DNA of 64,000 nucleotides from NCBI GenBank assembly GCA_027886175.1, contig JAJNNQ010000016.1:1989001-2053000 (forward strand), given 5' to 3'. A model generated the notes under the pieces. That model was given only the letters and a program-made list of their open reading frames with translations, searched no databases and had not been told where the DNA came from. Below, in pieces: positions 1 through 12,744 of this stretch. Position 1 is the stretch's first letter. Each line of letters opens with the position of its first letter. The position numbers were made by a program, and so were the translations under genes. The stretch is from Phylloscopus collybita. Its lineage: Eukaryota; Chordata; Aves; Passeriformes; Phylloscopidae.

Positions 1-1
1 T

Positions 2-59
2 CTGGCTGGGCACAGGTTGGTGGTTTTATTTCTTCCCACTCCACCTTGTGCCCAGCCAG
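2..59. repeat. 13-bp perfect inverted repeat with a 32-bp loop
   Basis: CTGGCTGGGCACA at 2-14 is exactly complemented by TGTGCCCAGCCAG at 47-59. It can form a hairpin in single strands. No element or gene is attached to it, and it may be cut by the window edge. Confidence 0.6.
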
Positions 60-3000
60 GCAAAAACATGGAGCATTTCCCAGCCCAGCAGGGACATCAG
101 TGGCAGCCCTGCAGCAGAGAGAACACTGGTGTGCCCCAGGTCTTGCTGGCAGCACTGCTCCCCAGTCTGCAGCCAAGCTCTGCCCACCCTCAAGGTGCCC
201 CATGACCCTTCAAAAACCCTGCCTGACCATGTCTTGGTGCATCTGTCCTTCCTCAGCTACACCCATAACTATCCAATGATTTAAAATGAATAAGACACTT
301 GAGATGCTGCAGGAGCAGCTGATGGAGAGAGCCAAGGAAAGGGCTGAATTCCCAGGCTAATGATGGATCACTCTGGGAGTGGAGTCATTGATTTGTAATC
401 ATTGCCTGGCTCCCAAATATAATAGCCAGGAATTCCTCTGGCCAGCCACCGAGACAAGGTGCTTTGGGCTATTCCCAGCACACCTGCAAAACTTCAAATC
501 TTGCTCACAATAGTGGGGCTCAGAGCTCCAGGAGCCAAACACAAACACCTCCATCAGCATTTGCCCTCTGAGGAGAGGGGCCCAGCAGCCAGCACACACC
601 CCCAGCTGTCACTGTGCTGCTGCTGGAGCTCAGCATGCCAATCAATGAGTGAAGCTGCATCATTTCCCTCCAGCCCTCCACCCCAATTCCCTGCTGCTGT
701 CACCCCACCCTGGGAAGGGGAGGTACAAAACCAAGGGAGCTGGTGTGTGTGAACACCCCACTGCTTTGGGGGCACACAACAGCCTGCCAGGGGCTCCCAG
801 GGCATGAGCTCTCAGCCTTGGGGGTTTGGGAAAGGCCCTCAGTGCCATCCAGGGCAGGTCCCAAGCTGTCACCAAGCCTTCTGTGCAAAGACTCCCAGAG
901 CCTCAAGTTTGTTGTTTGTATTCTTCTATTCTCTTCCTCTCCTACCCACAGGGACAAAAATGAGAGCAAACTAGGCAACCAAAACATCCTGGGTTAGCAA
1001 GAATACTTGACTTGTACATCTCTGGGGGATGACTTTGGGGAGGGTAGAAGCCCAGTGCTACCATGGGGAGTGTTTTCTTGCTTTTTGCATTAGTCAGGCA
1101 TCAGGTTTCCTGCCTGACCTATGGTGTGTCTCCATTCCCAGGCTGTGCTGACTCACAGGGGTTAGGGTGGCTCTGGAGGGATTTGCCCTCGCATAAAAGC
1201 AGGCAAAATTCCTGTTCCTAGGAGCTATATTCCATATAAACACCCTCCCTACTCCCAGCCTCCTACTGCACCCACCTGACTACCCCAAACAGAACCAAAA
1301 ACCAACCAGGTTTCTCTCCTAACCCTCCCACCTCTGTGGTCCATCACACCTTGACACAGAGGATCTGTGTTCATCCGTGGTCACTCTGCAGCTGTGAGCA
1401 TCCCTGTGACCTCTGCCAGGACATCCTGTGTCTCCATGTCAGCCATCTCCTCACCTCACTGCCTCTCCATTGCTCTGTGTCTGCGTCACCCACCCTGCTC
1501 CACCATCACACAGATTCCCAGCCCAAGCAGTAAAAAGCACAGGGCCTTGCAGTGACACTGCACCATGGTTCTCTCTTTCTCTCTGACTCCAGCCCCTCAT
1601 GGACAGCTCACCAGAGGAGGCATTCCACACTGCATCCCAAGAGCTGTCTCTGTCTTAGACTCTGAGGCTCCAGAAATATTTTGGAAGAGAGGACAGCAAA
1701 GGCTGGGGAGCACATCAGCAGGTACACCCAACCTGCAGCTGCTCAGTCACCCCACTCTGTACAGTTTATTCTCCTCCTGTGCATGAGATGAGCAAGTCAG
1801 CATTTAGAATGGGTTGACATTAAAAAATTAACTGTAGTGAGGAGCATTTGGGTTAAAACATGGCTGGCCAAAAGTGCCTGTGTTGTAGCCAAGCTTCATC
1901 CTGCCTAGGCAAACCTCCAAACTTTATAAAGCCTTGAGATGTCAAAACAAGGCTTCTGCAGGGTTCCCTTTAGAGGTACCTCCACACACCCTGCTGCAAA
2001 TGCAGCCACTGGCTTCGAGCCAGGCAGCTCTAGCAGCCCTGCCAGCAAAACCTCATTCCCCCCCAGCTCCTTAGGCAGGGCTGTGCTCTGCAGGGGTTTG
2101 TGTTGCTCTCAGCTGTGGCAACACCTGAGCAACAGGGTTTAAAGCAAGGTGAAGGGTGCTCGTCCCAGCAGCAGCCACCTGCCCAGGGTGCACTTGGGAT
2201 CCTTACAGACAAAGCTCAGGGCATTTCTGGCCTGCCTAGACTTGTTCATCCTGTTCTCCAGAGGCATTTCAGCCCAGCCCAACACACATTTGTCCCCTGG
2301 CACCTCCCTGCCTTGCCCTGTAGGTAGTGATCAGTACAATCTTACCTCTGGCTAAAGCTGCATCTCCCCAAGAGATGCTCTTCCCCTGAAGGGCTGCAGC
2401 ACTGCCTGCCTTGACTGCAGGCAGCCAAGTCCTCAGGGCACCCACCCTGACAGGGTGACAAAGGCATGGAGCACACAGCCCCTGCCACTTTTACCAGACC
2501 TTCAGCAGCAAGCTGCAATTAAATCACTGAGCTCACAAAGTGAGGCACAGACAGAGACTTTAAGGAGGCTTGTGGGGTTTTGGACCCAAACAGCCCATGT
2601 CTTTTGGTAGCCATGAGAATACAACTACTTTTCAGCCCACCATAGGAACAAGGAGCTCAGCCCCCTCCAGAGTGGCATGTTGGGGAGCCGTTATCATCAT
2701 CTGCCTGAAATTCCCCTTTCCCATGGCCCCCTTCAGTTTGTGGAGCATCCCTCCCTGCCCTAGCACACACTGTGATTTTGGTGTGTGGCACACGGGTGCA
2801 GGAATGCTGCTGTGCCCATTGCTGCTTGGGATGGCAATGTGGGAGAGCTTCTTCCTTTCTGTTCTGCCTGATCAATGCCCTCTGCAGACACAGGGTGACT
2901 GTTTCCTGCTGGGGTTTCACTCTGCTGGTGACAACCCAGGCTAAATGACAGGCACCACCAGGGACACAGGCATCAATCAGCGTGTCACCTGATTGTCACC

Positions 3001-4680
3001 TGCAAGGGCTGGCTCCGTGCAGGAGGGTGAGCCTGGAGCTGGCAGAGGGCAGATGTGGGGCAGTGGCCAAACTGGCAGAGGTGCAGCCTGACAGTGCCCA
3101 AGCAAGGAGAGCAGAGCAGATCTGGTGATGGCAGCCAGGCTCAACCACAGCCCAGTGGCTGCCAGGCAAGTCCAGGGTGATGAGACAGATCTGAGGTCAG
3201 CTCAGGGACTGAAGTCCACAGGCCAAGGTCCACACAAACAGGGAGCATGGCACAGCTGTAGGTGCCAGGCAAGGGGAGCAAGGGCAAGAACCTCAGCTAG
3301 TGAACAACCCAAGAGGCCCTCACTGGTTTTTTTTTTTAGCAGAGCTTTCTTGAAGAGCTCCCTTCAACATCAGGCACTTGTGTGATCATCGAAGTTAGCC
3401 CTGGATCCAGGGAGTCAACCCCCCAGGGGATGCTCTCAGAACCCTGACAGTGGCTTAGCATGCTGTCTGAGCCTTCTGAAGGCAGGTGGAGGTGTGAGAG
3501 ATGAACATAATCTGCTGCCAATCCCCAGGCTGAAGCACCACAGCTCCTCAAATGCTGATGGCAACAGCAGTGGGCATTTTAAAGGAAAAGGTCTTTACCA
3601 GACAACCCTCTGCCTTCTGCAGCAGTGAAGTTCTCCTCTCTTATAATGATTACACAGAAAGAATGTGGAAATTTGTGGGGACACAGATAGAGACAGTGCT
3701 AAAGGCAATCTTGCCTCCAATATCTTGCAGCTGTGTTAATTATCCAGGAGTGGGAACAGCCTTGCCCTCCCAGCTATGGGTTGATAAAGGTGAGTGAACT
3801 GGGAGAGTGTCTGTTGGGGTTTGCTGGTTGTGCTGTGGGGAGGAAGGGACAGGAGGGTGTGAGAGGGACAAGAAGGGTCAGATGGTGTACAAGGGACAGA
3901 CAGGAATGAGCTGGAACTACAGAAGGAGGAGAGAAAGAGCCAGAGCTCTGTGGAGCTGCCCATGGGAGGCTAAGGAGAAAAGACTTCTGGATAACACGGT
4001 GCTGATGTTTGGAGCCTTCTGAAGTTTTACCGAGGCACTCTGAGTGTTGTGGCTGTCTCTACTGTGACAGAAATTTGCTGTTAAGAAAGGGAGTAAATAG
4101 TGAAGCTGTAAACTGCTTTAAAATAACTGTTTTAACAAAGTTTGGAAACCAAGCTGGGGACAGAAATCAGTGCAGTACATGGGAGGGAACACTCAGGGAT
4201 AATATGTGTGTGCACAGACCTTCTTAAGCTAAAACAGTATTCACATTTTCAATCTGGAGAGGGAGAACTATCAGCCAAACTGAGCTTCTAAATGACCAGT
4301 GGTATTCTGGTATTTTCTGTTTATCCACCCTGCTATGCATTGACCTGAACCAGATCCTGTCTGCATCTCTGTCAGGTGTTCAAAGCCCACTTCTGGGAGA
4401 CAACAGGAAAGATGAACCTCTCAGCATTCATGCCATCCTCACCAGCCCCTGAGGAGGAGAGATGGTTAGCAGCCACCAGCACCCTTTCTGGACCAAGATG
4501 ATGATGTACCAAGGTACAAAAGTGTGCTAGGTTCAGAGATTTTAGCCTAAGTAGCTGTAATTCCCAGCATGGGATGGGGGCCAAAGGGAATTCACTGAGG
4601 CAGTCAGGCTCTCCAGCAGCCTGGCAGCTCCTTGGTTCCATTAATTTCCAATGGAAATTAATCACTGAACTCGGGGAAGC
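60..4680. other. Intergenic unique sequence, no gene recognised
   Basis: The sequence is mixed and CpG-poor, with short open frames that show no recognisable protein and no matching splice sites. A short A-rich run at about 4688-4720 closes it. I see no tRNA, no full transposon and no convincing promoter. Old, unrecognisable repeats may be present. Confidence 0.5.
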
Positions 4681-4809
4681 ACACCTTAAATGAAAAAAAA
4701 AATTTAAAAAAAAATAAATAAGAAAAACAAAACCACAAACAAACAGCACCAGCTTTGCTGAGGAGGCACCTTAGATGCAAACCCCAAACAGCACGACCAT
4801 GCCCCGTCC

Positions 4810-4985
4810 AGCCTGTTGAAACGTCGCTGTAATTAAAACTTAATGAAAAGCACCGTTTATCGATGGGCTTTTATTAACCCTGTCGAAAACCATTTGGGCA
4901 AATTAAAACTCCTCTCGGCCTTTTCCTGCCGGGCTGAAAGCGGCGAGACACGAAGGCCGATCAATAACGCCGGGCTCTTTGTTGG
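4810..4985. promoter_or_regulatory. Candidate conserved non-coding element
   Basis: Against a CpG-depleted background this block retains many CpGs (for example ACGTCGCTG, TTATCGATGG and GGCGAGACACGAAGG). It mixes them with AT-rich homeodomain-like cores (TAATTAAAAC, ATTAAAACT). Repeats are absent and complexity is high. That texture is typical of constrained enhancers, but no conservation could be computed here, so this is a hypothesis. Confidence 0.3.
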
Positions 4986-5293
4986 GGGCGGGAGGAGGCC
5001 TGGCTGCTGCAAAAGCTTCAGCTGGCATGGCCTCAGCCCCTCTGCTGGCCTCTGCCAGGGCCTCCCTGCTGGCCAGCCCCGAAAGGGATTGCCAGGGAGC
5101 TTCGATGGGCACACAAAGAATGCTCCCCCGAGCGCTGCCGGGGACCAGCTGTCCCACCCCGGGGGACACTTGCAGGTTTATTTGCATGAGCAGCTCTCAA
5201 TCCCTGCCCCAGGGAGCGCTGCCAGGGGGCCCTGCTGGCACGCAGCAGGGTACTCACCCCAGCACAAAGCAGGGTGAGGCTGTCACACCCCCC

Positions 5294-5328
5294 TCTGTGT
5301 GTGTGTGTGTGTGTTTGTGTGTTTGTGC
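5294..5328. repeat. (GT)n microsatellite
   Basis: A GT dinucleotide run interrupted twice by TTTG. It is a simple sequence repeat with no further role evident. Confidence 0.85.
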
Positions 5329-5329
5329 A

Positions 5330-6838
5330 CATCTCGCTCTTTCCAGGGTGTTTTGTGGCGCTGCCCCTCCCCGGGGTGCAAACCACCCTGCAGTTTCCCA
5401 GCTGGATGGGCTTTCTGCTGCTCCTCACTCTGCAGAGCTGTAAAGCAGAGAAAGGCTGGCAGAGCCTGAGCTCTGCCCTTCCCTCAGACCCAGCTGCGTC
5501 TGTCCCTCCGCAGCCACACGACAGCTGAGCAGCTCAGCACTGGGCCACCTGCTCCCCCCACCTCTCCAGCACATCCCCCTGCAGATCCCAGGCACGGCCT
5601 CCCCAGGGATGCTCAGCCCCTCTGCCCTCCTCCTGCAGGGCTGCAACCACAGGGACACTCAGGCTGTGTGCAGTGGCCAGGAAATGAGTGGGAACCTTGG
5701 AAGGAAAGGAAATGCAGCTGGCTGAGGCAGGCTGACACGTCCTGTTTGGCTTGCCGAGGCTGCAGCCCTCGTGCTTGCGCTGAGGCCTTGCTGTGGCCTG
5801 GGGCTGCTCTGCTCCCCCTTCGCTCCTCTGCTGTGCTTGGCAGCACTTGCCACTTGCCTCAGTGAACACCACTGAGGGTGTGGATGTGCTGGGGTGACTC
5901 CAGTTGCTCTCACACAATCAAGCAGACACCAGGCTGGGCCCTTTTTGGGTGCTGATGAACCCTTGGTCTCCATTCCAGCCCTTCAGGCCCTCTGCAGGGG
6001 TGTTCAAATGCACATCCAGAGAGAAAGCACTTAGGAGCTTTCTCTTTGGAAATCCTTCTTTCACTGGCAGCACAGCCAGGGAAATCAACCTCTGGGAGAA
6101 ATTAATAAGAAGAAAGTTTGCCTGTCTGCTTCCCACCTCAGTAGCTGAGCTGTGGAACTCGCTGCCCCCAGACATCTGTTTAAGGCAAGGGATTTTTTGC
6201 ACCCTTTCATAAGTGCCCAACACGAGCCTTTAGAGGAGTCAGGACCCTGTGGACAGCACCCTGGAGCCAACCTTGCATTGCCCTGAGGACTGGTCAGGAT
6301 TACAGTGGGCGTGTTTGATGCTCAGCAGTTTAAACAGAAATAGAAAAACTGGTTAGTGTTAGCTAAAGCTAGCTCTTGCTCTCCTCTAGATCTTTGTTTC
6401 TGCCAGGAATCAGCATCGTGGGCAGGGACACAGAGATCTTCAGTAGGTACGAGCAGGAGAAGATCCCTACTGATGAAAACACCTCCCCAGCTCCACTGGG
6501 AAAGGTTGAATTCTGCTTTGGCAAGCAGGGCTTACATCACTAGCAGCCTTTGTTACTTTAATTATAGCTTTTAATATTGCCTATAAAATATGTTTGAGAC
6601 CTGCTGAACTCTTTCCCGGATCCTGCTGGGACCCCTGGGCTCCATCACACGTGGCAGAAGCACATTCCATAGGTAAATGTGCACAGTGTGAAAAGGGATT
6701 GCCTCCAATTGCCCTCATATGGTTTCTAATGTAATTGGATATCTCTGGTTTTCACACCATGGAACACAGAGATGAGCTCCCAGTGACTCTTTCTGAGCTG
6801 CTCATTCCATCGTGGAGCTTTATCAAGCTGCAGCCACA
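5330..6838. other. Intergenic stretch before the candidate exon
   Basis: No gene was recognised. A short section near 6125-6185 reads like the degenerate 'tggaactcgctgcc' text seen in old CR1 copies, but it is too short to call. A TATAAAA lies at 6582-6588. Confidence 0.4.
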
Positions 6839-6922
6839 ATGGCTTTCACTCAGCTCCGTCTGGGGACCGTGCTTTTGTTTTTACTGTGGGGTTCTGCTTC
6901 CTGTTGGCATTCAGAATTACAG
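6839..6922 (+). CDS. Candidate signal-peptide exon of an unidentified secreted or membrane protein
   Basis: An ATG in good context (CCACAATGG, A at -3 and G at +4) opens 28 codons: MAFTQLRLGTVLLFLLWGSA, then SCWHSELQ. This has the layout of a secretory signal peptide: a short polar start with one arginine, a hydrophobic core at residues 8-17, and a small-residue cleavage region around GSASC. It ends exactly at CAG|GTAAGT (6922/6923), the consensus splice donor, in phase 0. A TATAAAA motif lies at 6582-6588, about 250 bases upstream, and could serve a leader with one upstream overlapping frame. No downstream exon was recognised before CECR2, and I could not assign a family. It could be the start of a real gene, a decayed exon, or chance. 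The coincidence of context, signal peptide and perfect donor is why it is listed. Confidence 0.3.
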
Positions 6923-8506
6923 GTAAGTGCTCTGCCTAGAGCCAAAAGTGACTTCTTGATGCTCTCACCTTTCCTGCACTTTGGGTTTGTCCACTCCTCT
7001 TGCAATAGCAGCGCCAGCGTAGGAGACTGATCTGAAGTGTCAGTGAGCAAAATCTGCAATGTTGATTGATAATTGCATATGAAGAGGAAAACCCCACTGA
7101 AGCCTCAGGCCTCCTGTTTAGTTTGCAGGCTTGCAAAACATAAAAAAACCCCCAAACCCTCCCTGTTTAATAAATTGAGCAAACGTAGTCCAGAGCAGCT
7201 AGGAGACAGATGTGGAACCCTGTGATGCCAGCACTACAGGCTCGCTTTTCAGGCTAGAACAATACTTCAAAATGAAAAATTCATTACTAAGATCTGGGAA
7301 AAGCAAATGAAGCTCAGCCTTTCCTAACCCTGACATTTTCCAGACTGCTGGCCAAATCCATGGGTAGGACATTTCGTGTTGGTAAAATAGAGGAAATAAG
7401 GCAAGAACTGTTTTTCTGCTGTCAGTCATGGTTTAAAATATAATAGGATAAAAGCTTTATTTTATTTTAAGTGCTGGAGACACCAAAGAAAGCAAATGCA
7501 CATCTTGATTTTATACAGAACTTGCTCTGTAGGAAGGCATTCTCTTTAAAGGTAACTGAGCTTCCTGCTTTCTCCCTCTATTTGAGGTGGGGTTTTTCTT
7601 AAAACAGTAGTTTCAAGGAATCTGTTTGCACTAATTCACTCTTCACAAGCATTAAAGCCTTTCCTTTATCTCAGAGATCCTTTGACAAAGTTGTCTGGCT
7701 GTGAAGAGCATCAGAGTTTGCTTCTAACAGGAAAAAAAAAGGTGTGCAGTCGTCTGTGTCACTGCAGAAAATGAGCCCAAGGCTTGAACTGTGGCCTGGG
7801 TCAGTGTTGTGTGTTCTCCTGAGTGCAAAGCTTCTCCATCAAAGATTCTTCTCTTTCTTCTAACAGGGTTTGTTAGCTTTCTAAAAGGCGACCTAAGGAT
7901 GTGACTTAACCTTGCAGAAGGAAGGAAAACTCAAATTCAGCCTGCTTTCCCACTCTGAACTTACAGCAAACCTTTGCAGAGGGTTCAGTATTCTTGCCAA
8001 ATAAATACAGAACCACTGCACTGTGCATGGAAAACAGGGAAAGCCTGGCTGAATGTGAGTGTCCCTCGCTTTATGGGAAAGACATTTGCTTAATGACACC
8101 CTGCATGTAAGTAAAACAGAACAGCAACCTACAGGTTTCCGTCATTTCAGTCCAAAGGAGTACAAAATCCCATTTTTCCACCTTTCTCAGGGTGTGGGGA
8201 CAAAACCCTTGCTGATCCACCACAAAGGATTGGTCCTTGTGGCAGGTGGCTGCTAAGGACTCTGGGGTCCTGGCTCTGGCCCTCTGGGGTCCCCCAGGAT
8301 GGAATGTAAGGCTCCCCGTGTCCCACTCTGCCCCCAACACCCTCCCTGATCCCTCATGGGATGGAAAAAGGTTTTGGGGGGCTGGTGGGTGCTGTGGTTG
8401 ATGCCATGGGCTGGAGGTTTTGGCCAGTTCCCAGAGCAGGGCTACTGATGGCAGTGAGACTTGGTGGAAGGAGTCCCACACCCTGGGTAAGATGTTCAGC
8501 AGGACA

Positions 8507-8919
8507 GAACTCTGAGGAAAGACTGGACTGGGATTATTCAGCCTGGAGAAGGCTCTGGGGAGAAGTTACTGTGGCCTTTTAGTACTAAGACAGGTTTTTA
8601 TAAGAAAGACAAACATGGGACACATTCTTTAGTGGGGTATGTTGTGATAGGACAAGCAGTGCTGGTTTTAAACTAAGAGAGACTAGGTTTGGAGTAGATC
8701 ATGAGGAACAAATTTCTTTATGGTGAGAGTGGTGAAACACTGGAATGGCTTGCACGTAGAAGTTGTTGACTCTCCATCCCTGGAAACATTCAAGGTCAGG
8801 CTGGGCTGGGCTGTGAGCAATACCCTGTAGCTGAAGGTCTCTGTTCTCACTGCAGGGCAGCTGCAGCTCAATAACCTTTAAAGGCCCCTCCCAGCACAAA
8901 CCCTCCGTGACTCTGTGAC
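8507..8919 (+). mobile_element. CR1 LINE, 3'-terminal fragment (sense)
   Basis: The text follows the avian CR1 3' end in order: 'attattcagcctggagaagg', then 'tgttgtgataggacaag', 'ggttttaaact', a 'gtggtgaaacactgg' block, 'ccctggaaacattcaagg', and 'aataacctttaaaggcccct', finishing at GTGACTCTGTGAC, which resembles the element's short terminal repeats. It is 5'-truncated, as CR1 insertions nearly always are. Divergence is moderate. It carries no functional reverse transcriptase. Confidence 0.9.
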
Positions 8920-10424
8920 ACACACATGCACATGCTCACTCCTTCAGAGGGCTGGCTGGCCTGATAGAGGATGCCTTTCTGATATGATTTATCTCTTCTG
9001 AATGACACCACAGAGTCCCAGGGTGCTGTGCATCTCTGTTTCCAGTGACTAAAACCGGCCCCAGTAAAGGCTCTGAGTGTCCCCTGCTCTGACACGCTCC
9101 CCAAAGACACAAACCAGAGGAGGACCGAGTGAAAGCCAAGTGCAACAATTAGCAAGTTCATTCAGCAGAAGGCCATTTGCATGTCCTGCTGCAATTGCTG
9201 CTCCACTTAGCTGCTGCAGGCTGTTTTGGCTGCCAGGGTCTGCTGGCTGGCACGGCTGAAAGTCGCCCTCTCTGCTGTGTGTTTTGTCCCTGTCCTCCCC
9301 CCAGTTCTGCCTGTTCTGTGACAGCTCCTGCCAAACAGTGTTAGTGCATTAGCCACTTCTCAAACCATTGCTTCCCCATCGGGCAGGGCCTCTTCAGAGC
9401 ACCAGGATGGAGACAGCCAGCCTCTCAGCTCCAAAGAGATTTTATTTTTTTTTGTTTCCCCTCTCCAGTCAGTGGTATTCCCTGAGCCCTGCTGATGAAA
9501 GGCACAGATGTGTCTGCAGAGGAGGAGCTCTCAGTGCCTGCCTCGTTCCCCAGAGTCCCCTTCAGCCAGTTTGATGTCTAAGTGGAAGGGAAGAAAATAA
9601 GCTGACAGTGGGGTTACCACCCAGATGATTTTCTGAATTGATTAGCTGCTTCTTCACAGGTCTCACAGCCACACAAACAGCCACCTCCTTGGATCTCCCC
9701 AGCCAAGCAATGACCTCGGCCAGCAGAGCTCTAGAGAAAGGCTGGCCATAATGATGTGCTGCTTCCTAGGAAAGAAACAAAAGAAAAAAAGCCAGGGGAA
9801 AACAACATGAAGGGAACTAAATAACAGCCAGAAAGAGGCAAGGGGAATGCAGCTTGCAAGAGTGAGGTGAAAAAGAAGCACCTTGCAGCAGCAGCAGCTG
9901 AAATTTGTACGTAAAGGGCTGGGCAGGCAAAGAAAAGAGAACTCAGACCACAACTTTTTGAGGTCAAGCCTGTGAGCACAGGGCAGGCTCCTCAGCAGCT
10001 GAAGGCCTTCTTTGGGTGTGTTATGGTGGAGGTGATGTTATAATGAAACCCAGATCCCTTGGAGCTGTCATGTGCTGGCCAGCCCACTGCCACACGTGGG
10101 GCAGCCAGGAGCAGCCTTAGCAGCTGTGGCCATTGCCTCCCTGACAAGCATCACCCCCTCAGCTGGGCTCCTGCACCCCAAACCTTCCCAAGCAGGTGCT
10201 CTCAGCCCTGGTGGGCACAGCCCATGCTGCAGGACCTCCCACCAGTGCTGCCCCCCACTCCCAGTCTGTGCCCTGCTGTTACAGCAGGCAGTGCCCTGCT
10301 GGAATCCTGGGCACTGAGGATTTCAGGCTTTCTGTGCTGACAGGCACTGACCCCCAAGCAAACCCTGCATTCCATCTGAGGCCATGGAGAAGGCTCCCAA
10401 AATTGAGTGACAGCGCTGGGATTG

Positions 10425-10865
10425 TGGGTGTGGTGTTTGAATAGAAGTGTGTGATAGCACAGGGTGCAAAACTTAGAGTTTAAAGTTTTAGAATATAGTA
10501 ATATATATATATATAAAGCAAGATGGAAGATTTAGGGCAGAGGCTGAGTCCTTATTTTTCATCTTCTTCTTCATGGCTCTGGGTGGGGTTTTGTAATTGG
10601 GTAGAAAAGTCCTCATTGTGGGCCACAGGTGGTTGGGTGTTGGGTTAAAAGCAAAAAAAATTTAGGTGTCATCTGTTAATTGGACAGTTTATCCTTAAAA
10701 GGCCTTGAAGAGAGAGAGATGGGGCTCAGTTTTTCAGTTTGTTAGCTAGCAGTGCTGTGGAACTCACAGCTTGTGAGACTGTGGTGTAGATAAGAATTAA
10801 TAAACATCTGAGTCCAAACACAAAATGCCATCTCGAGCATTTAATTCCGACCCTGGCAAAAAGAT
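10425..10865 (+). mobile_element. Probable solo LTR of an endogenous retrovirus
   Basis: The segment starts near a TGTGGTGTTTGAATAG motif. It has an AT-rich TATA-like stretch at 10499-10516 and an AATAAA signal at 10799-10804 followed by 'catctgagtccaaacac'. It ends near 'aattccgaccctggca'. The order TG...TATA-like...AATAAA...CA is what an LTR shows, and the tail resembles LTRs common in songbirds. No internal retroviral genes lie on either side, and I could not find a convincing target-site duplication, so the limits are approximate. Confidence 0.45.
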
Positions 10866-10884
10866 AAAACTCAACAGTGCACAA

Positions 10885-10908
10885 TGTCTGTCTGTCTGTC
10901 TGTCTGTG
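10885..10908. repeat. (TGTC)n microsatellite
   Basis: A short run of about five TGTC/CTGT tetranucleotide units, next to the end of the probable LTR. Confidence 0.85.
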
Positions 10909-11454
10909 GTCTTGTGCCCTGATGGCAAAAACCTCTGGGATGTGCAGATAGGAGGGGCCAGAGCAGGACCACCCAGCCCAGCAGCCAGAATTGGGTTTCC
11001 TCAGCTTCTCCCAACATTTCTGCTGGGGAAGGCTTTCCTTCAGCATCCCTGGGCAGCCCCACTGGGGAGGAGGATGCATCCCAGGCTGGGAGGGAGGGTG
11101 CAGCCCCTGCAGAGCTCTTTGGGGTCCAGAAGTGTCCCACAGAACACCTGAGCTTCACATGTCCCACTCCACTGAGATCATGGGCAGCTTCAGCGGGCTG
11201 AGCTGTGGGAGGGGGGAGGCTCAGGCTGGCCTCTGGAGGATTTAGATCACACACACACTGAGAATCTGGCTTTGAACGGGAACAAATGGTCCAGCCCTCC
11301 TTATCTTTTACTCCTGCCTCCTTCTCGTAGCACAAAATGAAGCAGATTAGAAGAGGGTGGGCGAGAAGGGTTCTGTGGAACCTCCTTCCCTCTGCCCTTT
11401 CCCTGCTGTGCTGTGCTGTCCTGCCAGGGGGTTTTAACTGGACCAGAAGGAAAA

Positions 11455-11848
<394 letters not shown>

Positions 11849-12077
11849 CCCACACACACTATATTTCCTCTTGCAAATGCCCCAGCCCAGAACTGCAGCC
11901 TGCTGCTCTCAGTGCCTCTAATTAGCTAAGCAAGGCAAGCACTCATTAGCCCCACCTGGGTCACTCTGCAACTGGCAGAGGGAGGTAACCCGCACATGGC
12001 TCCGGGATAAAGAGGTGAGAGGCAGATTTGTTCCCTGTGCCAGCCCCTCCCGGCAGCAGAGCCCCGGCCAGGCTGGC

Positions 12078-12420
12078 CCTGGGTGCCTTTGGGTGCTGAC
12101 AGGGGTGGTGCTGGCAGGGATGTCCTGCAGGGAGGGTGGGTGTGCTGACCCTGGGTGCCTTTGGGTGCTGACAGGGATGTCCTGCAGGGAGGGTGGATGT
12201 GCTGGCCCTGGGTGCCTTTGGGTGCTGGCAGGGATGTCCTGCAGGGATGTCCTGCAGGGATGTCCTGCAGGGAGGGTGGGTGTGCTGACCCTGGGTGCCT
12301 TTGGGTGCTGGCAGGGATGAATGTCCTGCAGGGAGGGTGGATGTGCTGGCCCTGGGTGCCTTTGGGTGCTGGCAAGGGTGGATGTCCTGCAGGGAGGGTG
12401 GATGTGCTGACCCTGCTCCT
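12078..12420. repeat. Minisatellite, ~57-bp unit with nested 13-bp sub-repeats
   Basis: The landmark GGGTGCCTTTGGGTGCTG recurs at about 12081, 12153, 12210, 12293 and 12354. The basic period is 57-61 bp. The unit contains AGGGATGTCCTGC, which is itself tripled around 12230-12272, giving the longer 83-bp spacing. Units alternate between GGGTGTGCTGACC and GGATGTGCTGGCC variants. No coding role is supported. Confidence 0.9.
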
Positions 12421-12744
12421 CTGCAGAGCCCGGGGAGGTGCTATCAGCTCAGGTTTGGAGAGGCACCTGGGGAGGGGGCAAATATTTGTTTGTATAAATA
12501 TTTGTATAAAATTTATACAATCTTTGTATCAAATCCTGCAATTTTAGCTGCTCTCGGGCTGTGAGTGCCTGGCTGCTGCTGGTGTCTGCTGGGGCAGGTC
12601 CCTGTGGGGAGAGAGGGAGGCTCTGGCACGGTGGGGATGGCTGCAGTGAGGGGCTTTGGCTTGACACTGATCTGCTGTTTCACAGCCATAACTTCAGAAA
12701 CAGCTAAGCAGATCCAGCTGCCAGCTTAATTTTAAAAAATTAGA

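Noticed and set aside
6125..6250. Possible CR1 scrap containing 'tgtggaactcgctgcc'
   Set aside because: One phrase is not enough to call an element or its orientation.
9440..9584. Possible second exon after a strong pyrimidine tract and CAG at about 9468
   Set aside because: Joined in phase 0 to the candidate signal-peptide exon, it stops after about eight codons, and no family was recognised.
12015..12547. Repeat-bearing frames over the 12-kb minisatellite
   Set aside because: Periodic peptide is created by the tandem DNA repeat; no start context, domain or splice sites.
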